A stretch of DNA of 64,000 bases from contig JBOHFR010000004.1 of the NCBI GenBank assembly GCA_050699715.1, positions 1-64,000 of the forward strand, written 5' to 3'. The notes below the pieces were generated by a model that made no database searches, was not told the origin of the DNA, and saw nothing but the letters and a program-made list of their open reading frames with translations. The position numbers and the translations under genes were made by a program. Of this stretch, positions 18,201-26,318 are shown piece after piece (position 1 is the first letter of the stretch; every line of letters starts with the position of its first letter). The DNA is from GCA-003244245 sp050699715. Its GTDB lineage: Bacteria; Actinomycetota; Actinomycetes; Mycobacteriales; Pseudonocardiaceae.

Positions 18201-18701
18201 CAACCCCACCCGTTGAGCACCCTCACCGGCCACACCAGCGCCGTCGAGTCGGTGGTGTTCAGCCCGGATGGGCGCACCCTGGCCACCGCCAGCGACAATG
18301 GCACCGCGCGGCTGTGGGACGTCAGCGACCCCCACCAACCTCGATTGTTGAGCGCTCTCACCGGCCACACCGGCGCTGTTGGGTCAGTGGTGTTCAGTCC
18401 GGATGGGCGCACCCTGGCCACCGCCAGCGACGATGGCACCGCGCGGTTGTGGGACGTCCGTGACCTCCGCCAACCCCACCCGTTGAGCACCCTCACCGGC
18501 CACACCGACGCCGTCCGATCGGTGGTGTTCAGTCCGGATGGGCACACCCTGGCCACCGCCAGCGAGGACCGCGCCGCGCGGCTGTGGGAAACCGATGTCG
18601 ATCGTGTCGTTGCTCGACTCTGTGCCGTCACCCCCGCGATGACGAAAAGCGAGTGGGAGCAGTATCTGTCCGGCCTGCCCTACCATCCGCCCTGCCAATG
18701 A
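15207..18701 (+). CDS. Trypsin-like protease / nSTAND ATPase / WD40 conflict protein
   Basis: The GTG start gives 1164 residues. Residues 1-215 form a trypsin-like domain with His38 (TCAHVV), a candidate Asp95 and Ser173 (GYSGSP). CPYRGLFPF at 225-233 opens an nSTAND1 P-loop module with Walker A GPSGVGKSS at 266-274, FEELFTTCPDEE as sensor/Walker B region, and HEALIQSWERL in the winged-helix part. Residues 655-690 are a repetitive coiled coil (AARQTKEA units), followed by one membrane helix near 692-715. Eight WD40 repeats fill about 777-1130. By analogy with STAND proteins, ligand sensing by the propeller should drive ATP-dependent oligomerisation and protease activation, giving defence or suicide. 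The target is unknown. It is coupled to Trypco1. Confidence 0.88.
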   Translation: MSRVGREGFVVRVLRVGSQSPAGVGFVVGARHIVTCAHVVNVALGREVRAQEAPGPGVRVPVDFPVLGDAQGAPSRSCRIAVWVAPPVAGVMGGDVVGLVLVGESLPEGAGPARLAEAGELRDVEVAVFGYPGQPPRLAGVWAACRLRGAVGAGMVQLDTGSESAFRVQPGYSGSPAVLTNGVGDGVVGMLAAAGHDAERDAYAIPVAHLVRAWPEVLETVPVCPYRGLFPFRAADAEAGLFVGREAETDQLVRMVDQHALVVVVGPSGVGKSSLVTAGLLPALSTECWATAVVRPGRKPFIALAKALYDIEGSPASVEDIHRRGEQLRREGLAGLAGELSVLTDQRILVCIDQFEELFTTCPDEERTVFLNQVLPPKTADDTEGAGVRVVCTLRADFLGHLLTHPGLGARLHDRLVTVSPMDPDALERVITVPAQVCGVKYEEGLAQRIARDAARGEGGLALLEFALTQLWPRQHQRQLSFTDYYAPSFGGVTGTLNRYADDVLAQMERRWPLERIRRVLLACVRSRSGALTATRRVVSRDRLAQDWAVVEKLAEARLVMTSQDPTHQSATVELAHEALIQSWERLATWVDADAQFQRWLATMEERVAEDEPLIEARISEAQQWLTERPEDIPPEVRDLIEHSNTLAQQRITELEQARLRAEEAARQTKEAAHQTKEAARRVEEAARQHARFLRRFVAVLTVLLLVASGASIVAFIEQRTAAHQRDLAVSAQVAGQALDLRTTNSALAAQLALAAHRLAPTTQTRSSLLSIAAAPYTTELIGHTGAVYSVVFSPDGRTLATASRDRTARLWDVRDLHQPRLLSTLTGHTGAVGSVVFSPDGRTLATASGDRTARLWDVRDLHQPHPLSTLTGHTDTVGSVVFSPDGRTLATASGDRTTRLWDVRDLHQPHPLSTLTGHTDTVGSVVFSPDGRTLATASGDRTARLWDISDLHQPHPLSTLTGHTGAVESVVFSPDGRTLATTSRDATARLWDVRDPHQPHPLSTLTGHTSAVESVVFSPDGRTLATASDNGTARLWDVSDPHQPRLLSALTGHTGAVGSVVFSPDGRTLATASDDGTARLWDVRDLRQPHPLSTLTGHTDAVRSVVFSPDGHTLATASEDRAARLWETDVDRVVARLCAVTPAMTKSEWEQYLSGLPYHPPCQ
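17553..18600 (+). repeat. Eight tandem 135-bp WD40-coding repeats
   Basis: The GGCCACACC that starts each repeat recurs at 17553, 17688, 17823, 17958, 18093, 18228, 18363 and 18498, exactly 135 bp apart. Each unit encodes 45 residues of the form LTGHTxxVxSVVFSPDGRTL...RLWDVxD. Long blocks are identical at the nucleotide level. Differences cluster in a few codons (GAV/DTV/SAV/DAV after GHT; GDR/RDA/DNG/DDG near the loop; the linker). Recent duplication or gene conversion with variation on one propeller face is implied. Confidence 0.95.
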
Positions 18702-18925
18702 ACCGCCTTGATCAGTAGCCTGGAATGGGCAGAGGGGCTCGGACGCTGTCGCCCTACCCCAGGTGACGCAGGCGTCTTTTCACCACTGCCCTCAGCCAAC
18801 CGCAGGGAACGATCCCGTCGGTTTCCCACCCAGACCTCTGGGTCGACGTTGAGTCCCGCAGCCGCACGGCTTGGTTGATGCTGCCACTGACCGGGTTGTG
18901 CCCATCCGGGCCGAAAGCCATGGAA

Positions 18926-18973
18926 GGCGGCGGCCCCGCCCGGATTCGTCGCCCGAGAAGCGGGGCCGCCGCC
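18926..18973. terminator. Hairpin terminator after the conflict operon
   Basis: A perfect 14-bp inverted repeat (GGCGGCGGCCCCGC at 18926-18939 against 18960-18973) with a 20-nt loop lies between two convergent genes. There is no U-run, as usual in high-GC actinobacteria. The rest of 18702-19102 shows nothing else that I recognise. Confidence 0.55.
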
Positions 18974-19102
18974 AGTCACCGCCACCTGGGTGATCGAGGC
19001 GCCAGGGTGGCGGCGTGGAGTTGATTCTGCCGGCTGTGGAAACACCCGGAAAGTACGTGATCACGGACATGACAAGGACCGGACCGGGGTGTCTAGCCCT
19101 TG

Positions 19103-20437
19103 TTACGGGCTGGCGGTACAGATCAGGGTGTTGATCCGGTGCTGTAGGTGGGCGACCTCGTCGAGTTGCTGGTGCGCGGCGGCGTGGTGGGCTAGTTCGC
19201 GCAGTTCCTCGGTCGCGATCTGGGAGCGGATGGTGCCGGCGGCGTCCACGGCCGCGTGTCCGATAGTGACTCCCTGGAGTGGGTCGCCGGTGGCCATCGC
19301 GAGACTGGCCAGCTTGGCCTGACAGATCGTCTGGGAGAGGGCCTGATCGGGTTGCCCGGCCGCTGCTGCCGCGAGCCGGTTGGTGGCCTCGCCGGGGTCA
19401 TGGCCCACGATCGCCAGGTAGAACAGGGGTTGCCCGGTGAGCTGGGCGTGGCGCGCGAGGGTGAAGTTGGCCATCCACGGTGGTTCGTTGTCCGGGGTGA
19501 AGTGCGCGAAGTGGTCATCGGCGGTGCCGATGGCGGTCAGGGTCTCCTGAACCCGGCGCATCTTGGCCAGCGCGCGCCCCCGGTCGGTGTGCAGCATCGA
19601 GCGTCCGGCCACGGTGAGCCGGTCCGCGCGGACCAGACCCAGCTCGGCCAGCGTGAGGCCTTCATCGGGCTGTCCGGCCCGGATCGCCTTTTTCGCCATG
19701 CTCGACAGAATCTCGCCGCGCAGGGGCCAGTCGCCGGCCTCCTCAGCGCGGGCCAGCGCGAAGCTGTACACCTGGCCGGCTTGCTCACGGGCACCGGCGC
19801 CCTGGGCGATGAACCCCGCCACGGCGGCGAGATCGCCGAGGGCGGAGTGCAGCTCGGGGCTCAGCTCGTCCGGGCAGGTGGCTTTGAGCAGGCCGGCTGA
19901 GCAGCGCAGCTGTCCCATGACGGCATCTCGGACCGCCTCGCCGCCGTAGAGGCCGTCCCACGAGTCGAACACCCGCGCGGCGGCGCGGGTGTGCTCGACA
20001 TCCCTCGCGCTGACCCGCTTGGGGGTCGGAGTGGGCTCGCTGCCGTCCAGGCTGTCCAGCAGCGCGGCCAGTGGCCCTTGGACCATAGTGCTCACGGTGA
20101 GGGCGGCGCCGCCGCGGAGGAGATTTTGCCGGTCCACGTTGTCCAGTGTCACCGCCGCGCGACGAGAACGCGCGTTGACGAATCCCAGCGCGGCATCGTC
20201 AGGAGCGCTCAGGATCGCCCGGAAGGCCTCTCGATACACTTCAGTTGGCCAACGGATGAGCCCGATTTCGAGGCGGCCGATGTAGTGTGCGGTGACCAAC
20301 ACCTTCTTGGTGTGGTGGTTCCACACCCAGGCGTTGACCAGATCGGCGAGTTCCTGCCGGGTCAGGCCCAGACCTGGGTGGTGGGGTGAGGCGGTGCGTT
20401 CCCGCGCCGCTCGGAACTGATGATTCGCTTCTGCCAT
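19103..20437 (-). CDS. HTH/TPR-like transcriptional regulator
   Basis: A protein of about 444 residues. The N-terminus (LTRQELADLVNAWVW...TAHYIGRLEIGLIRWP) is a degenerate XRE-type helix-turn-helix, as in large actinobacterial 'helix-turn-helix domain-containing' regulators. The remainder is helical with TPR-like pairs (SFALARAEEAGDWPLRGEIL, GLTLAELGLVRADRL), probably for ligand or peptide sensing. ATG 20437 follows GGGGGAGAAAGGGCC. The gene stands alone, convergent with the conflict operon, and its target is not evident. Confidence 0.7.
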   Translation of the reverse strand: MAEANHQFRAARERTASPHHPGLGLTRQELADLVNAWVWNHHTKKVLVTAHYIGRLEIGLIRWPTEVYREAFRAILSAPDDAALGFVNARSRRAAVTLDNVDRQNLLRGGAALTVSTMVQGPLAALLDSLDGSEPTPTPKRVSARDVEHTRAAARVFDSWDGLYGGEAVRDAVMGQLRCSAGLLKATCPDELSPELHSALGDLAAVAGFIAQGAGAREQAGQVYSFALARAEEAGDWPLRGEILSSMAKKAIRAGQPDEGLTLAELGLVRADRLTVAGRSMLHTDRGRALAKMRRVQETLTAIGTADDHFAHFTPDNEPPWMANFTLARHAQLTGQPLFYLAIVGHDPGEATNRLAAAAAGQPDQALSQTICQAKLASLAMATGDPLQGVTIGHAAVDAAGTIRSQIATEELRELAHHAAAHQQLDEVAHLQHRINTLICTASP

Positions 20438-20570
20438 GGCCCTTTCTCCCCCTAGGTGACGCGAGTCGGTTGAGTGTCGTGGTAAGCCCTGAGGGCACTG
20501 TTGCGTTGTGACCCGTGTCACGCCACGTCGCCTCTGCTGGAAGTCGCCTACATCTTCGCTGGTAGAACGG

Positions 20571-20645
20571 TGGGGCGGGTGGGATTCGAACCCACGACCT
20601 GACGGATTATGAGTCCGCTGCTCTAACCAGCTGAGCTACCGCCCC
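20571..20645 (-). tRNA. tRNA with CAT anticodon (elongator Met or Ile2)
   Basis: Full cloverleaf on the minus strand: acceptor GGGGCGG pairs with CCGCCCC, D-arm AGCTCAGCTGGTTAGAGC, anticodon arm GCGGACTCATAATCCGT with loop CTCATAA, and T-arm GTGGGTTCGAATCCCAC. The CAT anticodon without initiator features (C1-A72 mismatch, GGG-CCC anticodon stem) means elongator Met, or Ile with lysidine at C34. The sequence alone does not separate them safely. Confidence 0.93.
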
Positions 20646-20730
20646 GGACGGGTGCCGAGGCTAGTCCACCGCTGATCTCCCTTCGCTGCGGGATGTCGTT
20701 GATCACCAACGGTCGAGGCAATGTGCGGGT

Positions 20731-21627
20731 TCAGTCGAGGGCGCCGACTTTGGCTATCACGTCCGCTGCGATCGACAGGGACTCATCCACGGACGAGGTC
20801 ACGTACTGCAGGTCCAGGAAGGCGCCATCGACACCCGCATCACGGGCCTGGGCGAGGGCGTCGACGGCGTGGCGGGCATCCTGGCCGGGCTGCAAGTTGA
20901 TCCGCAGCTCGCGCCGTAGCAGGTCCGGGTCACGGCCGGCCTTCTCGGCGGCGTGCCGGCCAATTTGCCACAGCGCAGCGGTGACGTCGACCGGTATCCC
21001 GTGGACGGGCAGCCAGCCGGCGGCCCGGCGACCGATTCGGGTCATCGCCGCCGGACTCCACCCACCCAGCAGCACCGGCGGCCCCCCTGCCTGCACCGGG
21101 CGCAGATCGACGTGGGCCAACGGCAGCTCGAAGTGCCTGCCGTGGTACTCAGCCGGGTTGTGGGTCCACAGCTCGTGGAGGACGTCGAGGATCTCCTCCA
21201 GGCGGCTGCCGCGGTGCTGCCACGGCGTCCCGGTGGCGATGTACTCATCGCGCAACCAGCCGAGACCAAAACCCACGTCCAACCGGCCCCCGCAAAGCCG
21301 GTCGAGTGAGGTGAGGGACCGAGCGAGGAGCAGCGCATCGTGCCAGGGCGCGTTGATCGTGCTGCTCGCCAGGCGCGCCGTCGTGGTGGCCGCCGCCGCG
21401 GCAGCCAGCACCACCACCGGGTCGAGGCTAGAGCGGAACTCGGGCGGATAGGGCCGCTGTGGTGTTCCACCGACCGGGTAGAGGTCGCTCGGTGCCACCG
21501 GGGCGAGGACGCGATCGGCAACCCACAACGACCCGTAGCCGAGCTGTTCGCCGGTGCGGGCGAAAGACGTAATCTGGTCTGCGCCGCTGTGAGCACCGAA
21601 CTGGGGCAGAGCCAAACCGAGTCTCAT
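20731..21627 (-). CDS. LLM-class F420-dependent oxidoreductase
   Basis: A 298-residue luciferase-like TIM barrel: MRLGLALPQFGAHSG at the N-terminus, SLWVADRV, then SLDRLCGGRLDVGFGLGW, and a G-G-x-S-P-x-A-x-x-R motif (LGGWSPAAMTRIGRRAAGW). This pattern belongs to the TIGR03619-type F420-dependent oxidoreductases of actinobacteria, which use reduced F420 for hydride transfer; the substrate cannot be inferred. The gene starts 40 bp downstream of the yaaA stop on the same strand. Confidence 0.85.
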   Translation of the reverse strand: MRLGLALPQFGAHSGADQITSFARTGEQLGYGSLWVADRVLAPVAPSDLYPVGGTPQRPYPPEFRSSLDPVVVLAAAAAATTTARLASSTINAPWHDALLLARSLTSLDRLCGGRLDVGFGLGWLRDEYIATGTPWQHRGSRLEEILDVLHELWTHNPAEYHGRHFELPLAHVDLRPVQAGGPPVLLGGWSPAAMTRIGRRAAGWLPVHGIPVDVTAALWQIGRHAAEKAGRDPDLLRRELRINLQPGQDARHAVDALAQARDAGVDGAFLDLQYVTSSVDESLSIAADVIAKVGALD

Positions 21628-21666
21628 CTGTCCTCCTCGATATCGTCCTGGTCGTCGGTAAGATCG

Positions 21667-22401
21667 TCAACAGATATCGACGACGAGTTCCAGGGTGTGC
21701 TCACCGGTGCGTTGCACCCGCAGCCCGCCCTGCCGGGCGATCCGGGCCACCCCGTCGGCGTCGGACGCCTCACCCGGCGCCGTGGCCAGCAGCCGAGCCA
21801 GCCGACCCTTGTGTGACTTGTTGTGGTGGCTGACCGGGCGCCGCCGGCCGTGGCCGTCGTCGCTGAGTACTCCCACGGTGACCGCGCCCGGCACCGGCCC
21901 CAGCGCGGTGTAGCCGCCCGAACGCAGGTCGACCACCAGTCCCCCGACCCCGGCCAGCAGCGGGACCAGCACCGGCCGCCAGAGTGAGCGCAGCGGGCCG
22001 ACCCCCGAAAGCGCGCAGCCGGCGGAGCACCGGTAGGCCGGTATCGGGTCATCCGCGGCGAGCAGCCCGAACAGGGCGGACGCCACCGCCAGCCGGGCCC
22101 GCTGGGCCGGCCGCAGCGAGCCCGTGTCCAGCGCCGCATAGAGCACGCCGGTGTAGCGGTGCAGCGCGGGCAGCGTCGGCGCGGTCCACAACGCGGCGTT
22201 GCGTTCCAGCTCACCGCGCTGGCGCTCGGAAAGGCCCAGCGCGGCCAGGCCGACTGGCACGTTCCCGGCCAGGGTCACCAACTCGTCGATCAGTTTCCGG
22301 CGGGCCGGGGTGAGCTCGGGATGTGACAGTGCGTCCAGCCGCAGCGGCGGACCGTCACCGCCGGGCGCCTTGGTCTCCGACGGCGGTAGCAGCACCAACA
22401 C
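21667..22401 (-). CDS. yaaA: YaaA (DUF328) peroxide stress protein
   Basis: The start VLVLLPPSETKAPGG and the SGCALSGVGPLRSLWRP, VVDLRSGGYTAL and VSHHNKSHKGRLARLL segments are diagnostic of the YaaA/DUF328 family. E. coli YaaA lowers free iron and protects DNA from hydrogen peroxide damage. GTG 22401 is the likely start because the family begins directly with the M-(L/V)-L-L-P-P-S-E strand. It is 22 bp downstream of the helicase gene, in the same orientation. Confidence 0.88.
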   Translation of the reverse strand: MLVLLPPSETKAPGGDGPPLRLDALSHPELTPARRKLIDELVTLAGNVPVGLAALGLSERQRGELERNAALWTAPTLPALHRYTGVLYAALDTGSLRPAQRARLAVASALFGLLAADDPIPAYRCSAGCALSGVGPLRSLWRPVLVPLLAGVGGLVVDLRSGGYTALGPVPGAVTVGVLSDDGHGRRRPVSHHNKSHKGRLARLLATAPGEASDADGVARIARQGGLRVQRTGEHTLELVVDIC

Positions 22402-22423
22402 AAGCGGTGAGCTTACTGATCGC

Positions 22424-24169
22424 CTACTGGGACCGCAGATAGGCAATGCGCTTCTCCAGCTCCTCGGCGGTGGCCATCGCGGTGGGCGGGCCGCCGCACG
22501 CGGCGCGGACCTCCTGGTGGATCGCCCCGTGCGGCCGGCCGGTGCGATGATGGGCCAGCGCGACCAGGGTGCTGAGCTCCCGGCGCAGCTCAGCGAGGCG
22601 TTCCCGCACCGTAGGCGATCGCGCGGCCACGGATGGCCCAGAAGATGGCTCAGAAAACGACCCAGAAGAGTGCTCGCTCGCCCGGGCGAGCTGCCGCTCC
22701 TGACGCCGCCGAAGAAGCGCCCGCATCTGGTCAGGCTCCAGCAACCCAGGCAGCCCGAGGTAGTCCTGCTCATCCTCGGTAGTGGCGAAGGCGGCCGTGC
22801 CGAAGGAAGCACCGTCGTAAATCACCTGATCGAGCTCAGCGTTGGCGCCCAGCGCGGTGAACGCGCGCTCCTGCTCACCGGGCTCGTCGCGTTGCGCGTT
22901 GGCCTGCGCGAGCGCGTCGTCGTCCCAGCCCTCGTCGACCCGGTGCGGCGCGCCGAGCACATGATCGCGTTGTTTCTCGAGCTCGCTGGCCAGCCCCAGC
23001 AGCACGGGCACGCTGGGCAGGAACACCGTCGCGGTCTCGCCGGGCCGCCTGGAGCGGACGAACCGGCCCACCGCCTGGGCGAAATACAGTGGGGTGGCCG
23101 CCGATGTCGCATACACCCCGACCGCCAGCCGGGGCACGTCGACGCCCTCGGACACCATCCGGACCGCGACCAGCCAGCGCTCGTCGGAGTCGGCGAACGC
23201 GGCGATCCGGCCGGAGGCGGACGGGTCATCGGACAGCACCAGCACCGGTTCCCGACCGGTGATCTTCCGGAGGATCCCGGCGTAGGCCTTGGCTGCGGTG
23301 TGGTCGGTGGCGATCACCAGGCCAGCCGCGTCGGGCAGTGCCCCGGAGCGTAGCTGGGTCAGCCGGGTGTTCGCGGCGGCGAACACAGCGGAGATCCACT
23401 CTCCGGCCGGGTCTAGCGCGGTGCGCCAGGCCCGGGCGGTGTGCTCGGCGGTGAGCGGCTCCCCCAGCCGCGCCGAGTACTCCTCCCCCGCGCTGGTCCG
23501 CCAGTGGGCCTCGCCGGAGTAGGCGAGGAACATCACCGGCCGCACCACCCCGTCGGCGAGCGCCTCGGAGTAGCCGTAGAAATAGTCTGCGGCCGAGCGC
23601 AACGCGCCGGCACTATCCGGTTCGTAGCTGACAAACGGGATCGGTGTGTCGTCGCTGCGGAACGGGGTTCCGGTCAGGGTGAGTCGGCGCACCGCCGGAG
23701 TGAACGCCTCCCGCACCCCGTCACCCCAGCTCTTGGCGTCTCCCGCATGGTGGATCTCATCGAGCACCACCAGGGTGCGGCGCCCCTCGGTACGCACCCG
23801 GTGCAGCGTCGGGTGTGCCGCGACCTGGGCGTAGGTGACCGCGACGCCGTGATAATCGCGTGAGGTGGCGCCCACCGAGTTGCGGAACTCGGGGTCCAGC
23901 GCCAGACCCACCTCAGCGGCCGCGGCCGCCCACTGGTGCTTGAGGTGCTCAGTGGGGGTGACCACGGTCACCGCGTGCACGATCCGGTCAGCCAGCAGCT
24001 GCGCCGCCACCCGCAAGGCGAAGGTCGTCTTGCCGGCGCCCGGCGTGGCGACCGCGAGGAAGTCCCTCGGCGCGCTGGCCTGGTACTGGGCCAGCGCTGC
24101 GCGCTGCCAGGCGCGCAACGGCCGGCGCGAGAATGCGGCAACGGCGGCGGTCTCGGCGGGGCGGGACAC
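22424..24169 (-). CDS. SF2 DEAD/DEAH-box helicase
   Basis: 581 residues with RecA-like domain 1 (Q-like RPLRAWQRAALAQY, Walker A ATPGAGKTT, DEIHH box in VVLDEIHHAG, LTGTPFRSDD as motif III) and domain 2 (VRMVSEGVDVPRLAVGVYAT as motif V, QAVGRFVRSRR as motif VI). This arrangement matches the XPB/RadD-like SF2 helicases of actinobacteria, thought to act in DNA repair. The C-terminus carries a serine-rich linker and a helical tail. It heads a minus-strand group with yaaA and the F420 oxidoreductase. Confidence 0.85.
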   Translation of the reverse strand: MSRPAETAAVAAFSRRPLRAWQRAALAQYQASAPRDFLAVATPGAGKTTFALRVAAQLLADRIVHAVTVVTPTEHLKHQWAAAAAEVGLALDPEFRNSVGATSRDYHGVAVTYAQVAAHPTLHRVRTEGRRTLVVLDEIHHAGDAKSWGDGVREAFTPAVRRLTLTGTPFRSDDTPIPFVSYEPDSAGALRSAADYFYGYSEALADGVVRPVMFLAYSGEAHWRTSAGEEYSARLGEPLTAEHTARAWRTALDPAGEWISAVFAAANTRLTQLRSGALPDAAGLVIATDHTAAKAYAGILRKITGREPVLVLSDDPSASGRIAAFADSDERWLVAVRMVSEGVDVPRLAVGVYATSAATPLYFAQAVGRFVRSRRPGETATVFLPSVPVLLGLASELEKQRDHVLGAPHRVDEGWDDDALAQANAQRDEPGEQERAFTALGANAELDQVIYDGASFGTAAFATTEDEQDYLGLPGLLEPDQMRALLRRRQERQLARASEHSSGSFSEPSSGPSVAARSPTVRERLAELRRELSTLVALAHHRTGRPHGAIHQEVRAACGGPPTAMATAEELEKRIAYLRSQ

Positions 24170-24271
24170 GGCGGGCGAGGCACTCCTTCACTCGATGGGC
24201 AGCCGCACGCTACCTGCCTCGGCGGGTCCTGCTGTGCGCACTCCGGCACATGGACCATCCTGGGAGGCGAT

Positions 24272-25261
24272 ATGGATGCCCTCGCCGAGTCCACCGCCAG
24301 CGGTGCCAGCCCCGCTGCTGCCGTGCCCGGCGCCGACGAGCGGGCCCGGCCCGGCCTGCTGCGCCTGATCTCCCGGACCGCCGCCAAGGCCTGGGCGGAC
24401 AGCTTCGTCTCCATGTCGGCCCAGGCGGCGTTCTGGATGACGCTGTCCCTGCCGCCGCTGCTGCTGGGGCTGCTGGGCAGCCTCGGATTCGTCACCGGCT
24501 GGTTGGGCCCGGCCACGGTCGGAGCAGCACAGCGGGAGATCGTGCGGTTGGCCACCGGCGTGTTCAGCACCGAGGTGGTCAACCAGATCATCCGCCCGAC
24601 GGTGTCCGACATCCTCACCCAGGGGCACAGCTCCATCGTCTCGGTCGGGTTTGTCATCTCCCTGTGGGCCGGTTCCTCGGCGCTGGCATCCCTCGTAGAC
24701 TCGATCACTGCCGCCTACCATCAGCACGCCATCCGCCACCCAGTGTGGCAGCGGATCTTCGCTCTGCTGCTCTATGCGGTGGCGCTGGTCGCATCAGTGC
24801 TCGTACTGCCGCTGACCGCGCTGGGCCCGGACCTGATCCCCGAGCTACTCCCGAGGGCGGTGCGGCCCACGGCGGCCCAGTTAGTGAGCATCTTCTACTA
24901 CCCCGGGCTCGGGGTCCTGTTGATGGTCGGGCTGGCCACGCTGTACAAAGTGGTGCTACCCAACAAGCTGCCGTGGCACCGCGGGCTGCCCGGCGCCCTG
25001 CTGGCGATGGCGGTATTCCTGGTCACCAGCACCGGGCTGCGGCTCTATATCTCCTCGGTCACGGGCACCGGGTACACCTATGGGGCGCTCGCCGCCCCGA
25101 TCGGGTACCTGCTGTTCTCGTTCTTCATCGCGATGGCGATCGTGCTCGGCGCCGAGTTCAACAGCGCGATCGAGGAGATCTGGCCGGCTCGCCCGACCCG
25201 ACGGGATCGTCGGCGCGGGCGGCGAGCGAGGATGACCCGCCTCGCGGCCGCTGGGCGCTGA
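24272..25261 (+). CDS. YihY/BrkB-family inner membrane protein
   Basis: About 330 residues with six hydrophobic helices, among them SAQAAFWMTLSLPPLLLGLL and GYLLFSFFIAMAIVLGAEF, the latter being the family's terminal helix. The family is annotated 'virulence factor BrkB' or 'ribonuclease BN', but it is a membrane protein and not a nuclease. ATG 24272 follows GGGAGGCGAT. The 163 bp after it contain no gene I can support. Confidence 0.85.
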   Translation: MDALAESTASGASPAAAVPGADERARPGLLRLISRTAAKAWADSFVSMSAQAAFWMTLSLPPLLLGLLGSLGFVTGWLGPATVGAAQREIVRLATGVFSTEVVNQIIRPTVSDILTQGHSSIVSVGFVISLWAGSSALASLVDSITAAYHQHAIRHPVWQRIFALLLYAVALVASVLVLPLTALGPDLIPELLPRAVRPTAAQLVSIFYYPGLGVLLMVGLATLYKVVLPNKLPWHRGLPGALLAMAVFLVTSTGLRLYISSVTGTGYTYGALAAPIGYLLFSFFIAMAIVLGAEFNSAIEEIWPARPTRRDRRRGRRARMTRLAAAGR

Positions 25262-25424
25262 CCTTACCTCCCACGGTCTTGGAGAAGATCGTCACGGCAT
25301 CGGCGAACCGGGCGAACCACTTGGCCCAAGCACGCGAACTCTCATCAACGGTTTGCGCGCATCCGGCGGGACCGGGCATCCTCCGGGACACCCGCGCCCG
25401 GGCAGCAACAGAGTAGGAGTGCCT

Positions 25425-26318
25425 GTGTCCTTCGACATTCTGAACTACAGCGTCACTGCCGGCCGGGTGGTGGACGACGACGTGGACTACTCCGCCTTTG
25501 CACGCAGACCGCTACCCGAGGCTGCCCTCAGAGCGTTGCAGTACATGTCCGACATCGAGAGCCACACCATCTGCTACCTGCGGGATCTGCTGGTCACTCC
25601 GTCACACCAGGATCCGGAGATCACGGCATTCCTCACCATGTGGGCCTACGAGGAGTTCTGGCACGGCGAACGGCTGGACAAGGTGCTGGCCACGCACGGC
25701 CGGGCGGCCGGGCCCGATCGGATCCGCAGCATCCGGCTCGCGCAGGGACGCGGGGACCGGTTCGCTCCGATCTACCAGGCGCTGGCGGCCAATCTGGTCG
25801 GTGACGACTTCATCGCCGTGCACATGACCTTCGGCGTGATCAACGAATGGTCCGCCTACGCCGCCTATGGCCGGTTGTTGGACCAGACCGACCACCCCGA
25901 GCTGACCAAGCTGGTCGGGCGCATCCGGCGGCAGGAGACCCGGCACGCGGCCTTCTACGCCAGCCAGGCGCGCGAGCGGCTGGCCCGCTCGCGCGCCGCC
26001 CGGCTGCTGACCCGGCTTATCCTCAGGGTGACGTGGACCCCGGTAGGGTCAGGGATCATGCCGGCTACGGAGACAGCGTTCCTGATGCGCTACCTGATGG
26101 GCGGCGCGGAAGGTGCCAAAGTGGTCCGCCAGATTGACGACAAGATAGACCGGCTGCCCGGTTTGGCTGGTATGCATCTGGTCAGCCGCGCCACTGCTCG
26201 CTACGGGGTGGGACGTGGTGTCACCAGGCGTAGCACCGGTCCGGTCCAGCGAGCCGGTTCCACGCTGTGGTCCCTACTGCGCTCTGGAGTCGTTCAGCCG
26301 CTGAGTGACCCCGAGTGA
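25425..26318 (+). CDS. Ferritin-like diiron protein, acyl-ACP-desaturase-like
   Basis: The GTG start (after GTAGGAGTGCCT) gives 297 residues. Two E-x-x-H motifs lie in helices, EEFWHGERLDKVL near residue 76 and RRQETRHAAFYASQARERL near 170. This is the carboxylate-bridged diiron signature of the ferritin-like superfamily, most like stearoyl-ACP desaturases and FA_desaturase_2 proteins. A role in oxidising an acyl chain is plausible but not shown. Its end overlaps the end of larE by 25 bp, head to the Lar/lipid cluster, so it may belong to that pathway. Confidence 0.65.
   Translation: MSFDILNYSVTAGRVVDDDVDYSAFARRPLPEAALRALQYMSDIESHTICYLRDLLVTPSHQDPEITAFLTMWAYEEFWHGERLDKVLATHGRAAGPDRIRSIRLAQGRGDRFAPIYQALAANLVGDDFIAVHMTFGVINEWSAYAAYGRLLDQTDHPELTKLVGRIRRQETRHAAFYASQARERLARSRAARLLTRLILRVTWTPVGSGIMPATETAFLMRYLMGGAEGAKVVRQIDDKIDRLPGLAGMHLVSRATARYGVGRGVTRRSTGPVQRAGSTLWSLLRSGVVQPLSDPE

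Noticed and set aside
17553..18600. A CRISPR or minisatellite interpretation of the 135-bp repeats
   Set aside because: The repeats are in frame and encode canonical WD40 blades inside a larger protein.
17511..18631. Long minus-strand frames with repeated segments opposite the WD40 region
   Set aside because: They are mirror images of the 135-bp repeats; the WD40 reading is clearly the real one.
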